DNA of 64,000 bases from Bordetella genomosp. 5 (lineage in GTDB: Bacteria; Pseudomonadota; Gammaproteobacteria; Burkholderiales; Burkholderiaceae_B). Position 1 is the stretch's first letter. Every line of letters starts with the position of its first letter. This document shows positions 56,178-64,000 of the stretch, piece by piece. Made by a program: the position numbers and the translations under genes. Where the stretch lies: contig NZ_NEVN01000008.1 in the NCBI RefSeq assembly GCF_002261475.1, forward strand, positions 248,001-312,000. The letters are read 5' to 3'. The notes under the pieces were generated by a model, which ran no database searches, had not been told where the DNA came from, and saw only the letters and a list, made by a program, of their open reading frames with translations.

Positions 56178-57296
56178 ATGCAGATCGGGATACCTAAAGA
56201 AACCCGAGACGGGGAAACCCGTGTCGCCGCCACGCCGGAGACGGTCAAGAAGTACGTCGCCAGTGGCCATGCAGTTGTAGTCGAACACGGCGCGGGTCAG
56301 GCCGCGCATTATCCGGACAGTGCATTCGAGACTGCCGGCGCCCGCCTCGCCGATGCCGCACAGGCATTGGGCTCGGAGCTGGTTCTCAAGGTGCGGGCTC
56401 CGGATGCCGCCGAGCTCGCGCGAATGCGCAGCGGCGCGGTACTCGCCGGTATGCTCGACCCGTTCGATGCCGAACAGCTCCAGCGGCTCGCCGCCGCCGG
56501 GCTGACGGCCTTCGCGCTCGAAGCCGCGCCGCGCATCACGCGCGCGCAAAGCCTGGACGTGCTGTCGTCACAGGCCAACCTGGCGGGCTACAAGGCGGTG
56601 TTGCTGGCCGCCAACCAATACGGCCGCCTCTTTCCGATGATGATGACCGCGGCGGGCACGCTCAAGGCTGCGCGCGTGGTCGTGCTCGGCGCCGGCGTTG
56701 CCGGGCTGCAGGCCATCGCCACCGCGCGCCGGCTCGGCGCCGTGGTCGAGGCCTCCGATGTCAGACCCGCCGCGCGCGAGCAGATCGAATCGCTGGGCGC
56801 GAAATTCATCGACGTCCCCTACGAAACGGACGAAGAGCGCGAGATCGCGCAAGGCACGGGTGGCTACGCCCGCCCGATGCCGCCCGCCTGGATGGCGCGT
56901 CAGGCCCAGCGCGTGGCCGAGCGCTGCAAGGATGCGGACATCGTCATTGCGACCGCGCTGATTCCGGGTCGGCCGGCCCCGGTCCTGCTCACGGCCGAAA
57001 CCGTCGCCTCGATGAAGCCCGGTTCGGTGGTGGTGGACCTGGCGGTCGAACGCGGCGGCAACTGCCCGCTGTCCGTGAAGGGCGAGGTCGTGCAGGCGCA
57101 CGGCGTCACGCTGATCGGGCTCACCAACCTGCCCGGCCTGCTGCCCACCGACGCGTCGGCGCTGTATGCCCGCAATCTGCTCGACTTCGTCAAGCTGATT
57201 GTCGATGCCCAAGGCGCGCTTGCGATCAAGCGCGATGACGAAATCGTTGCGGCCTGCCTGATGTGCGAGGGCGGCCAGGTCTTGCGGAGGACCTGA
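56178..57296 (+). CDS. pntAA: NAD(P) transhydrogenase alpha subunit, NAD-binding part
   Basis: A 372-residue soluble domain I of proton-translocating transhydrogenase, which makes NADPH from NADH at the inner membrane. The start MQIGIPKETRDGETRVAATP matches the alanine dehydrogenase/PntA family, with VVLGAGVAGLQAIATARRLG as the Rossmann motif and ETDEEREIAQGTGGYA as the mobile loop. AGGAGGAGCG before ATG 56178 fixes the start; the longer frame reads through the repeat array. The alpha subunit is split, with the membrane part in pntAB. Confidence 0.95.
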   Translation: MQIGIPKETRDGETRVAATPETVKKYVASGHAVVVEHGAGQAAHYPDSAFETAGARLADAAQALGSELVLKVRAPDAAELARMRSGAVLAGMLDPFDAEQLQRLAAAGLTAFALEAAPRITRAQSLDVLSSQANLAGYKAVLLAANQYGRLFPMMMTAAGTLKAARVVVLGAGVAGLQAIATARRLGAVVEASDVRPAAREQIESLGAKFIDVPYETDEEREIAQGTGGYARPMPPAWMARQAQRVAERCKDADIVIATALIPGRPAPVLLTAETVASMKPGSVVVDLAVERGGNCPLSVKGEVVQAHGVTLIGLTNLPGLLPTDASALYARNLLDFVKLIVDAQGALAIKRDDEIVAACLMCEGGQVLRRT

Positions 57297-57298
57297 AC

Positions 57299-57616
57299 AT
57301 GGAAGCCATCAGCCCCACCCTCATCAACCTGATCATCTTCGTGCTGGCGATCTACGTCGGCTACCACGTGGTCTGGAACGTCACGCCGGCCCTGCACACC
57401 CCGCTCATGGCGGTGACCAACGCGATCTCCGCCATCATCATCGTCGGCGCCATGCTGGCCGCCGCGCTGACCGAAGGCGGCCTGGCGCGCGCGATGGGCG
57501 TGCTCGCCGTGGCGCTCGCCGCCGTCAACGTGTTCGGCGGTTTCCTGGTCACGCGCCGCATGCTCGAGATGTTCAAGAAGAAGGAACGCAAGCCCGCGCG
57601 GGAGGGCACGCAATGA
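57299..57616 (+). CDS. pntAB: NAD(P) transhydrogenase alpha subunit, membrane part
   Basis: A 105-residue inner-membrane protein with three or four helices (LINLIIFVLAIYVGYHVVW, AISAIIIVGAMLAAAL, VLAVALAAVNVFGGFLV). It is the C-terminal half of PntA in species with a single alpha gene. It starts two bases after the pntAA stop codon, and its end overlaps pntB by four bases (ATGA), indicating coupled translation. Confidence 0.94.
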   Translation: MEAISPTLINLIIFVLAIYVGYHVVWNVTPALHTPLMAVTNAISAIIIVGAMLAAALTEGGLARAMGVLAVALAAVNVFGGFLVTRRMLEMFKKKERKPAREGTQ

Positions 57617-59052
57617 TCTCTCTGAACCTCGTCACGCTTTTCTATCTGATCGCATCGATCTGCTTCATTCAGGCGCTCAAGGGCCTGTCGCATCCGACCA
57701 CCTCGCGCCTGGGCAATGCCTTCGGCATGGCGGGCATGACCATCGCCGTGCTCACCACCGGCGCGCTCATCCACAGCCTGTCGGGCGGCGGTCCCGCCGC
57801 GCTCGGCCTGGGCTGGGTGGTGCTGGGCCTGCTGATCGGCGGCAGCGTCGGCACCCTGATGGCCCGCCGGGTCGAGATGACCAAAATGCCCGAGCTGGTG
57901 GCCTTCATGCACAGCATGATCGGTCTGGCGGCGGTGGCGATCGCGGTGGCCGTGGTGGCCGAACCGCACGCCTTCAACATCGCCGCGCGCGGCGCGCCGA
58001 TCCCGACCGGCAACCGCTTCGAACTGTTCGTCGGCACCTTCGTGGGCGCGATCACGTTCTCCGGCTCGGTGATCGCGTTCGGCAAGCTGTCGGGCAAGTA
58101 CAAGTTCCGGCTGTTCCAGGGTGCGCCGGTGGTGTTCACGGGCCAGCATTTCGTCAACCTCGCCCTGGCGCTGGCCATGCTGGGCTGCGGCTTCTGGTTC
58201 ATGGCGACGCAGGCCTGGCTGCCCTTCGTGCTGATGACGCTGCTGGCCTTCGTGCTGGGCGTGCTCATCATCATTCCGATCGGCGGCGCCGACATGCCGG
58301 TCGTGGTGTCCATGCTCAACAGCTATTCCGGCTGGGCGGCGGCCGGCATCGGGTTCTCGCTCAACAACCCCATGCTCATCATTGCCGGCTCGCTGGTGGG
58401 CTCGTCGGGCGCGATCCTGTCGTACATCATGTGCAAGGCGATGAACCGATCGTTCTTCAATGTGCTGCTCGGCGGCTTCGGCGCGCAGGCGGGCACGGGC
58501 GGCCCGGCCGGCGATGCGCAACAGCGTCCGGTGAAGTCGGGCAGTGCCGAAGACGCCGCGTTCCTGCTCGCCAATGCCGAGAGCGTCATCATCGTGCCGG
58601 GTTACGGTCTGGCGGTGGCGCGCGCACAGCATGCCCTGAAGGAACTGGCGGCCAAGCTCACCGAGAAAGGCGTGACCGTGAAGTACGCGATCCATCCCGT
58701 CGCGGGCCGCATGCCGGGCCACATGAACGTCCTGCTGGCCGAGGCCGAGGTGCCCTACGATCAGGTATTCGAGATGGACGAGATCAACGGCGAATTCTCG
58801 CAAACAGACGTCGCCCTGATCCTCGGTGCCAACGACGTGGTGAACCCCGCCGCCAAGAACGACCCGCAATCGCCCATCGCGGGCATGCCGATTCTCGAGG
58901 CCTACCGCGCCCGCAATGTGATCGTGAACAAGCGTTCGATGGCGGCAGGCTATGCGGGGCTGGATAACGAGCTGTTCTACATGGATGGCACGATGATGGT
59001 CTTCGGCGACGCCAAGAAGGTGCTCGAAGACATGGTCAAGGCGGTGGAGTAG
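57613..59052 (+). CDS. pntB: NAD(P) transhydrogenase beta subunit
   Basis: A 479-residue protein with about nine membrane helices followed by the NADP-binding domain III (about 300-479): VIIVPGYGLAVARAQHAL, VAGRMPGHMNVLLAEAEVPY and LGANDVVNPAAKNDP. It couples proton entry to hydride transfer. It is the last gene of pntAA-pntAB-pntB and converges on an AraC gene 28 bases away. Confidence 0.95.
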   Translation: MISLNLVTLFYLIASICFIQALKGLSHPTTSRLGNAFGMAGMTIAVLTTGALIHSLSGGGPAALGLGWVVLGLLIGGSVGTLMARRVEMTKMPELVAFMHSMIGLAAVAIAVAVVAEPHAFNIAARGAPIPTGNRFELFVGTFVGAITFSGSVIAFGKLSGKYKFRLFQGAPVVFTGQHFVNLALALAMLGCGFWFMATQAWLPFVLMTLLAFVLGVLIIIPIGGADMPVVVSMLNSYSGWAAAGIGFSLNNPMLIIAGSLVGSSGAILSYIMCKAMNRSFFNVLLGGFGAQAGTGGPAGDAQQRPVKSGSAEDAAFLLANAESVIIVPGYGLAVARAQHALKELAAKLTEKGVTVKYAIHPVAGRMPGHMNVLLAEAEVPYDQVFEMDEINGEFSQTDVALILGANDVVNPAAKNDPQSPIAGMPILEAYRARNVIVNKRSMAAGYAGLDNELFYMDGTMMVFGDAKKVLEDMVKAVE

Positions 59053-59080
59053 ACCGCCCGCGACGGGCGCCGCCGGTAGC

Positions 59081-60154
59081 TTATGCCGGCGCGCCGCCCG
59101 CGCCGGCGCTGCGCGAACGGCCGGGCGCCCCGGCCTCCGCGCCGCCCAGATGCGCGCGCAACTGTCCCGGCGATACCCCGTAATGGCGCCGGAACGCCGT
59201 GGCGAAATTCGCCGGGCTGTTGTAGCCGGCCAGCCAGGCCGCCTGCGCCACGGTCACGCCGTCGCGCTCGAGCGCCACCCGCGCGCGCTGCATGCGCGCC
59301 TCGCGCAGAAACTCGAATACCGTGCAGCCCCAGGCCGCGCGGAAATGCCGCTGCAAGGTGTTGGCGCTGACGCAGGCCTGCAGCGCGATCTGTTCGAGCG
59401 ACATATGGTCGGCCGCCCCGCTCTCCAGCAGATCCCGCACGCTGCGCATGCGTAGCCAATCGCGCTTGCCGAGTCCCGAGCCTGCCTGCGGCGAGGGATC
59501 CGACGCCTGCCCGAGCTGGCTTGCCGCCTCGACCAGCAGATCGAAGGCGCGCGACCGCAGATAGAGCCGCGTGGTCGCGGCATCCAGCGCCGGCGGCCGC
59601 AGCATCTGCTCGACGTTGGCCAGCGCCTGGGCCGAGGGGGTCCAGGTGCGCGTGGCAAGGTGGGTCCGTGCGAACGCGACGATTGCGCTGTCATCGCCGA
59701 AGTGGTCGGCGAGCCAGGTGGCGCCGAAGGCCAGATCGACGGTGCGCTCGACATCGCCGCGCCGTGACTGGCGCGAGAACGTCGCGGGCTCGTGCAAGGC
59801 CATCATCCACGCCGTGATCGGCGCGCCCCGTCCGGGACCGGTGGGCAGCGCGCGGCAGGCGATCGCCATGTTGGCGTAGCCCCCGATCGTGAAGCCCAGC
59901 CGCAGCGCCGGTTTGAGCGTGGCCCTGACCGTGCTGCCCTGCACGTCACGCACGTCGATCCGATGCGCGATCAGCCCCGGTTCGAGCGCGGTCACGTCGA
60001 ACACCCCTTCGAACACCGGGCGATCCTCGCCGGGGACGGTCAGGTAATGATCGGCGGCGGTCTGGCGCACCAGGGTATCGACAGTCGAGCAGGACACCGG
60101 CGCGGCATGGTCGCGCGGCCGGTCGGAGAGCGCGGTCGGCAGAGACATGGACAT
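59081..60154 (-). CDS. AraC-family regulator, likely controlling the adjacent siderophore receptor
   Basis: A protein of about 357 residues. The C-terminal region has two helix-turn-helix units (LEQIALQACVSANTLQRHF and VTVAQAAWLAGYNSPANFA) of the AraC type; the N-terminal region would bind an inducer. It is divergent from a BfeA-like receptor, the same arrangement as BfeR-BfeA in Bordetella, where the regulator responds to the siderophore. The ATG at 60154 or 60148 is likely; the longer frame uses a TTG. The C-terminal tail is Gly/Ala-rich. Confidence 0.87.
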   Translation of the reverse strand: MSMSLPTALSDRPRDHAAPVSCSTVDTLVRQTAADHYLTVPGEDRPVFEGVFDVTALEPGLIAHRIDVRDVQGSTVRATLKPALRLGFTIGGYANMAIACRALPTGPGRGAPITAWMMALHEPATFSRQSRRGDVERTVDLAFGATWLADHFGDDSAIVAFARTHLATRTWTPSAQALANVEQMLRPPALDAATTRLYLRSRAFDLLVEAASQLGQASDPSPQAGSGLGKRDWLRMRSVRDLLESGAADHMSLEQIALQACVSANTLQRHFRAAWGCTVFEFLREARMQRARVALERDGVTVAQAAWLAGYNSPANFATAFRRHYGVSPGQLRAHLGGAEAGAPGRSRSAGAGGAPA

Positions 60155-60254
60155 CGAACGGAAGTGCGGGATATGGCGCCGGCGCAAAGACGGTTGGTTT
60201 CCGCACAAAGCTGAGCCGCCGCGTTCCCTGACAGAATCATGAAAAATCAAACGG

Positions 60255-60275
60255 TATTAAAAATCATTCCCAACT
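60255..60275. promoter_or_regulatory. Weak Fur-box-like site upstream of the siderophore receptor
   Basis: The AT-rich stretch around ATTAAAAATCATTCCCAAC partly matches Fur-site patterns (the AAATCATT core). It lies between the divergent regulator and receptor genes. The match is imperfect. Confidence 0.35.
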
Positions 60276-60353
60276 AAATAGCAAATCGCCGGCCCGCCCT
60301 GGCGCCGATCACGCCTGCGCCGCCGCTTTGCACCGCACATGGAGTTTCCTCGT

Positions 60354-62561
60354 ATGTCTTGCCGGTATCCGCTGCACTACGCCAGCGCCGCCCTCGTCAT
60401 GGCCTGGTCCGGCCTCGCCCATGCCCAGGCCACCCAGATCCAGGATCCGTCGCAGATCCAGGAGATGGCCGCGGTGCAGGTGCTCGGCACCGCCGAAGAA
60501 GAAGTGAAGGAGTCGCTGGGCGTCTCGGTGATCACGGCCGAGGAGATTGCGCGCCGTCCGCCGAGCAACGATCTCTCGGATCTGATCCGCCGCGAACCCG
60601 GCGTGAACCTGACCGGCAACAGCGCCAGCGGTGCGCGGGGCAACAACCGCCAGATCGACATTCGCGGCATGGGCCCGGAGAACACCCTGATCCTGATCGA
60701 CGGCAAACCCACGTCCTCGCGCAATGCCGTGCGCTACGGCTGGAACGGCGATCGCGACACGCGCGGCGACACCAACTGGGTGCCGGCCGAAGAGGTCGAA
60801 CGCATCGAAGTGATCCGTGGCCCGGCCGCCGCGCGGTATGGCTCGGGTGCGATGGGCGGCGTGGTCAACATCATCACCAAGCGCCCCACCGACAAGCCGT
60901 CGGGCTCGATCACGTATTACCTGAACCAGCCCGAGGACAGCAAGGAAGGCAACACCAATCGCGTCAATGTCCGCCTCGCCAGCCCGTTGAGCGAGAGCCT
61001 CTCGATGCGGGTCTATGGCAACTACAACAAGACCAACGCCGATGCCCGCGACATCAACGCCGGCCGCGCCGCGGCGGGCGCCAACGGCACGACCAGCACG
61101 GCCGGACGCGAAGGCGTCATCAACCAGGATCTGAACGCCCTGTTCTCCTGGAAAGCCAACGCGCAGAACACGTTCGACCTGGATCTGGGTTACAGCCGCC
61201 AGGGCAACATCTACGCCGGCGACACGATGAACAACGCCAACAGCGACTTCAGCGACAGTCTGTATGGCGACGAAACCAACATCATGTACCGCGAGAACTA
61301 CGCGCTCACGCATCGCGGCAGCTACGACTGGGGCACGACGCGCGCCTCGCTGGGCTACGACTACACGCGCAACTCGCGCCAGCAGGAAGGCCTGGCCGGC
61401 GGCCCCGAAGGCGCGCCGACCGACCTCGGCTTCGCCACGGCCCGACTGAAGAACTGGCGCGGCGCCGCCGAGGCCAACGTGCCGTTCCATCTCGGCTTCG
61501 AGCAGGTGGCGACGGTCGGCGTTGAATGGCTGCGCGAGAGCCTGGACGACCCCAGCGGCCTGCGCCAGACGTACACCGGCGGCACCATCGGCGGCACCAG
61601 CGCCGAGGGCCGCGACTCCAAGACCAAGCAGAACAGCTACGCCCTCTTCGTCGAAGACAACATCGAGCTGAGCACGCGCGCCATGCTGACGCCCGGCGTG
61701 CGCCTGGACTACAACAGCGAGTTCGGCAGCAACTGGAGCCCCAGCCTGAACGCCTCGTACGCGGTCACGGACGCGTTCAAGATCAAGGGCGGCATCGCGC
61801 GCGCCTACAAGGCGCCGAACCTGTACCAGTCCAACCCGAACTACCTGCTCTACAGCCGCGGTCAGGGTTGCATTGCCGCCGAGACCAACACCAACGGCTG
61901 CTACCTGGTGGGCAACGCGGATCTGTCGCCGGAAACCAGCGTCAACAAGGAAATCGGCTTCGAGTACGACCCGGGCACGTGGCGCACCAGCATGGCGTAC
62001 TTCCGCAACGACTATCGCAACAAGATCGTCGCCGGCACCGACATCGAATACCGCCTGACCAACGGCGCGCGCGTGCTGCAGTGGACCAACAGCGGCAAGG
62101 CCGTGGTCGAGGGCTTCGAAGGCAATCTGTTCATCCCGCTGGCAAGCACCCTGGACTGGAACACCAACTTCACTTACATGATGCAGTCCAAGAGCAAGAG
62201 CACGGGCGAGCCGCTGAGCGTGATTCCGAAGTACACGATCAACAGCACGCTCGACTGGTTCTACACGCCGCAGCTGTCGTTCCAGGCCAACGTGACCTAC
62301 TACGGCAAGCAGGTCGGCCCGAGCACCAACGTGCGCACCGGCGCGACGCTCACCGACGGCGGCCGCCAGCAGCTCAGCCCCTACGCCCTGGTGGGTCTGA
62401 GCGCGGGCTACGAGGTCAACAAAAACCTGCGTTTCCGCGTCGGCGTGAACAACCTGTTCGACAAGCAACTGTATCGTGAAGGCAATGCCGCCAATGCCGG
62501 GGCCGCCACGTACAACGAACCGGGCCGCGCCTACTTCGCGACCGCCACCGTGTCGTTCTGA
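60354..62561 (+). CDS. bfeA: TonB-dependent enterobactin-type siderophore receptor (BfeA-like)
   Basis: A 735-residue outer-membrane receptor. The signal peptide is about 1-26 (ending AHA). The plug domain has ESLGVSVITAEEIARRPPSN, DIRGMGPENTLILIDGKP and RGPAAARYGSGAMGGVVNII, closely following Bordetella BfeA and E. coli FepA as I recall them. A 22-strand barrel follows, ending in ATVSF with the terminal aromatic. GGAG at 60341-60344 favours ATG 60354 over ATG 60339. It depends on TonB-ExbBD, encoded at 13551-15878. Confidence 0.93.
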   Translation: MSCRYPLHYASAALVMAWSGLAHAQATQIQDPSQIQEMAAVQVLGTAEEEVKESLGVSVITAEEIARRPPSNDLSDLIRREPGVNLTGNSASGARGNNRQIDIRGMGPENTLILIDGKPTSSRNAVRYGWNGDRDTRGDTNWVPAEEVERIEVIRGPAAARYGSGAMGGVVNIITKRPTDKPSGSITYYLNQPEDSKEGNTNRVNVRLASPLSESLSMRVYGNYNKTNADARDINAGRAAAGANGTTSTAGREGVINQDLNALFSWKANAQNTFDLDLGYSRQGNIYAGDTMNNANSDFSDSLYGDETNIMYRENYALTHRGSYDWGTTRASLGYDYTRNSRQQEGLAGGPEGAPTDLGFATARLKNWRGAAEANVPFHLGFEQVATVGVEWLRESLDDPSGLRQTYTGGTIGGTSAEGRDSKTKQNSYALFVEDNIELSTRAMLTPGVRLDYNSEFGSNWSPSLNASYAVTDAFKIKGGIARAYKAPNLYQSNPNYLLYSRGQGCIAAETNTNGCYLVGNADLSPETSVNKEIGFEYDPGTWRTSMAYFRNDYRNKIVAGTDIEYRLTNGARVLQWTNSGKAVVEGFEGNLFIPLASTLDWNTNFTYMMQSKSKSTGEPLSVIPKYTINSTLDWFYTPQLSFQANVTYYGKQVGPSTNVRTGATLTDGGRQQLSPYALVGLSAGYEVNKNLRFRVGVNNLFDKQLYREGNAANAGAATYNEPGRAYFATATVSF

Positions 62562-62593
62562 CGCAGCGCACGGCGAGGCATGCCCTCGCCGCC

Positions 62594-62629
62594 CGCCGAT
62601 GCGCGCCGAGGGGCGCGCATCGGCGTTTT
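62594..62629 (+). terminator. Terminator between the receptor and esterase genes
   Basis: CGCCGATGCGCGCC (62594-62607) pairs with GGCGCGCATCGGCG (62612-62625) around GAGG, then TTTT. It lies only about 20 bases before the esterase start, so it may reduce rather than abolish esterase expression. Confidence 0.85.
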
Positions 62630-62649
62630 ACCGTTTGATGGAGTTGAAG

Positions 62650-63585
62650 ATGCGAGCCCGCGCCGCACTGCTATTGTCGATCCCCCTGCTCGCCGCCGCC
62701 GGCGAGGCCGCGGCCCAGCCCGCACGTCAAACCCTCAGCCCCGAGCAGGTGCGCGCACAGCTCGGACGCCTGGGCTTGGTACAGCAAGAGGTGCTGCCGC
62801 GCGCGGACGGACTGCGCGCGGTGCGCCTGATGCTGTCGGTACCGCCGGGGCCGGCGCCTGCCAGCGGTTGGCCGGTCGTGTACCTGCTCGACGGCAATGC
62901 CGCCATGCAGGCGCTGGCCGAGCGCGACCGCGGCGACCTGACCGCCGGTGTCGTGCTGGTCGGGATCGGTTACGACACCAACGAACGGGTGGACGGTGAT
63001 GCGCGTGCATGGGACTACCTGCCCGCCCTCCCCGGCGCCGGTCCGCAAGGTGCGCCCGACCCCCGCAACCCGCTGCGACGCAACGGCGGCGCGGCCGACT
63101 GGCGCGCGTTCATCGAAAACGAGGTCAAGCCCTGGGCCACGCGCCACGCACCGATCGATCCGGCGCGCCAGACGCTGTACGGGCATTCGTATGGCGGCCT
63201 GTTCGTGCTGGACACGCTGTTCACGGCGCCCGGCAGTTTCCAGCGCTTCGTGGCGGCCAGCCCGTCGATGTGGTGGCAGGCGCCTTACATGATGGACCGC
63301 GCACGCGAGTACGTGGCGGCGCCCCGCCCGGGCCCGGCGCCCGAGGTCGTGATCATGGTGGGCGATGCGGAACATCTGCGCAAACCGATCCCCGGAGCCC
63401 CTACCGCGGAGATCAGGCAGGTGCCCGCGGGTCAGGCGGCCGGGCTGGCCGGCCTGCTGCGCACGCGCGATCCCGAGGTCGCGTACATCACGTTTCCGGG
63501 CCTGACGCACGGCCCGATGTTGCCGGCGTCCGCCGAGCGCGCGGTGGAAATCGCCGCGGACCGCCCGGCCACTCAGCCGCGGTAG
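62650..63585 (+). CDS. Periplasmic alpha/beta hydrolase, probable siderophore esterase (IroE/BesA-like)
   Basis: A 311-residue esterase with a signal peptide (about 1-23, ending EAAA). The nucleophile elbow is GHSYGG and the catalytic His is in GLTHGPM; the order fits the IroE/Fes-related esterase group. Such enzymes cut ferric enterobactin or similar trilactones to release iron. ATG 62650 has GGAG at correct spacing, better than ATG 62638. Its position right after the BfeA-like receptor strongly supports the role. Confidence 0.82.
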   Translation: MRARAALLLSIPLLAAAGEAAAQPARQTLSPEQVRAQLGRLGLVQQEVLPRADGLRAVRLMLSVPPGPAPASGWPVVYLLDGNAAMQALAERDRGDLTAGVVLVGIGYDTNERVDGDARAWDYLPALPGAGPQGAPDPRNPLRRNGGAADWRAFIENEVKPWATRHAPIDPARQTLYGHSYGGLFVLDTLFTAPGSFQRFVAASPSMWWQAPYMMDRAREYVAAPRPGPAPEVVIMVGDAEHLRKPIPGAPTAEIRQVPAGQAAGLAGLLRTRDPEVAYITFPGLTHGPMLPASAERAVEIAADRPATQPR

Positions 63586-63618
63586 GCCCGCGCGCCCGGG
63601 CGGGTCGCGGCCACCGAC

Positions 63619-64000
63619 TCAGCGCGGCCGCGCGCTCAGGCGCTCGTCGACCACCTCGACCCAATGCCGCACCGGCACCTCGGTGCCGCTTTGGAGGTGG
63701 CCGATGCAACCCATGTTCGACGACACAATGACCTCGGGCTCGGTGCGCGAGATCTCGGCAAGCTTGCGGTCGCGCAGGCGGGTCGATATCTCGGGTTGCA
63801 GCACCGAATAGGCACCCGCCGAACCGCAGCACAGATGCGATTCGCCGAAGGGCTGCAAGACGAAGCCCAGCTCCGCCAGCAACCTTTCGGACAGCGGCCG
63901 CAGGCCTTGCCAGTGCTGCACGGTGCACGGCGGATGGAACGCGGCACGCGGCGCGGGCCCCAGCTGCGCGGCGAGCCGGTCGGCATGCGGTGCCACGATC
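63619..64000 (-). CDS. glcF: Glycolate oxidase iron-sulfur subunit, C-terminal part
   Basis: The last 126 or so residues of a gene that begins beyond the right edge. It has FHPPCTVQHWQG and the CCG-type cysteine motif HLCCGSAGAYSVLQPEIS, followed by SSNMGCIGHLQSG, the pattern of GlcF. The partner glcD/glcE would lie outside. The complex oxidises glycolate to glyoxylate, which links to the hydroxyacid theme elsewhere in the window. Confidence 0.88.
   Translation of the reverse strand, partial: IVAPHADRLAAQLGPAPRAAFHPPCTVQHWQGLRPLSERLLAELGFVLQPFGESHLCCGSAGAYSVLQPEISTRLRDRKLAEISRTEPEVIVSSNMGCIGHLQSGTEVPVRHWVEVVDERLSARPR

Overview
The window comes from a GC-rich betaproteobacterium, most likely Alcaligenaceae (Bordetella/Achromobacter group). 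The evidence is four periplasmic tripartite-tricarboxylate (Bug) binding proteins, a BfeR/BfeA-like enterobactin-type uptake locus, a globin-coupled diguanylate cyclase of the Bordetella BpeGReg type, and typical housekeeping neighbourhoods. Coding density is high. No phage, insertion sequence, CRISPR array or rRNA was seen.

Layout. 1-3.6 kb: a catabolic cluster with a divergent lyase fragment, two Bug receptors and a D-2-hydroxyacid dehydrogenase. 3.6-7.8 kb: a DUF3579 gene divergent from argD-argF-argG. 8-9.7 kb: a chemoreceptor. 9.7-13.5 kb: a two-component system translationally coupled to the potassium transporter kup. 13.5-16 kb: tonB-exbB-exbD behind a Fur-type promoter. 16.4-22 kb: tRNA-Val, hupB and an rnr-rlmB-sulfhydrylase operon. 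22.2-23.9 kb: three tRNA-Leu(CAG) genes, a tRNA-derived structured element and an opposite-strand DTW-domain (tRNA-modification) gene. 24-32 kb: a GNAT enzyme, AEC transporter, arsB, YeeE/YedE transporter, FMN glutamate-synthase-like protein, and a stress-type membrane protein with a lipoprotein cardiolipin synthase. 32.4-35 kb: ergothioneine genes egtD-egtB and tRNA-Met. 35-38.8 kb: LysR, Bug, D-2-hydroxyacid dehydrogenase and an orphan GvpU-like gene. 38.8-43 kb: three c-di-GMP genes around an 830-base AT-rich intergenic region. 43-52.8 kb: small membrane and secreted proteins, cytochrome b561 and cytochrome c', purB, a GST, a TauE transporter and mnmA. 52.8-59 kb: LysR, Bug, hutG-like, three 75-base tandem terminator repeats and pntAA-pntAB-pntB. 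59-63.6 kb: an AraC regulator, BfeA-like receptor and periplasmic esterase. 63.6-64 kb: the C-terminal part of glcF.

How the parts work together. Two unlinked modules pair Bug receptors with paralogous D-2-hydroxyacid dehydrogenases, suggesting uptake and oxidation of related hydroxy acids. Iron supply joins tonB-exbB-exbD with the receptor, regulator and esterase at the right end. c-di-GMP synthesis (one oxygen-sensing and one membrane cyclase) and breakdown (HD-GYP) are clustered.

The observations most worth follow-up are the tRNA-Leu-derived cloverleaf-like element at 22354-22460, the two-component system coupled by an ATGA overlap to kup, the orphan GvpU-like gene, the near-consensus promoter with a roughly 700-base leader at 46044, and the 75-base repeat array before pnt. 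All calls were made by reading the sequence, without database searches.
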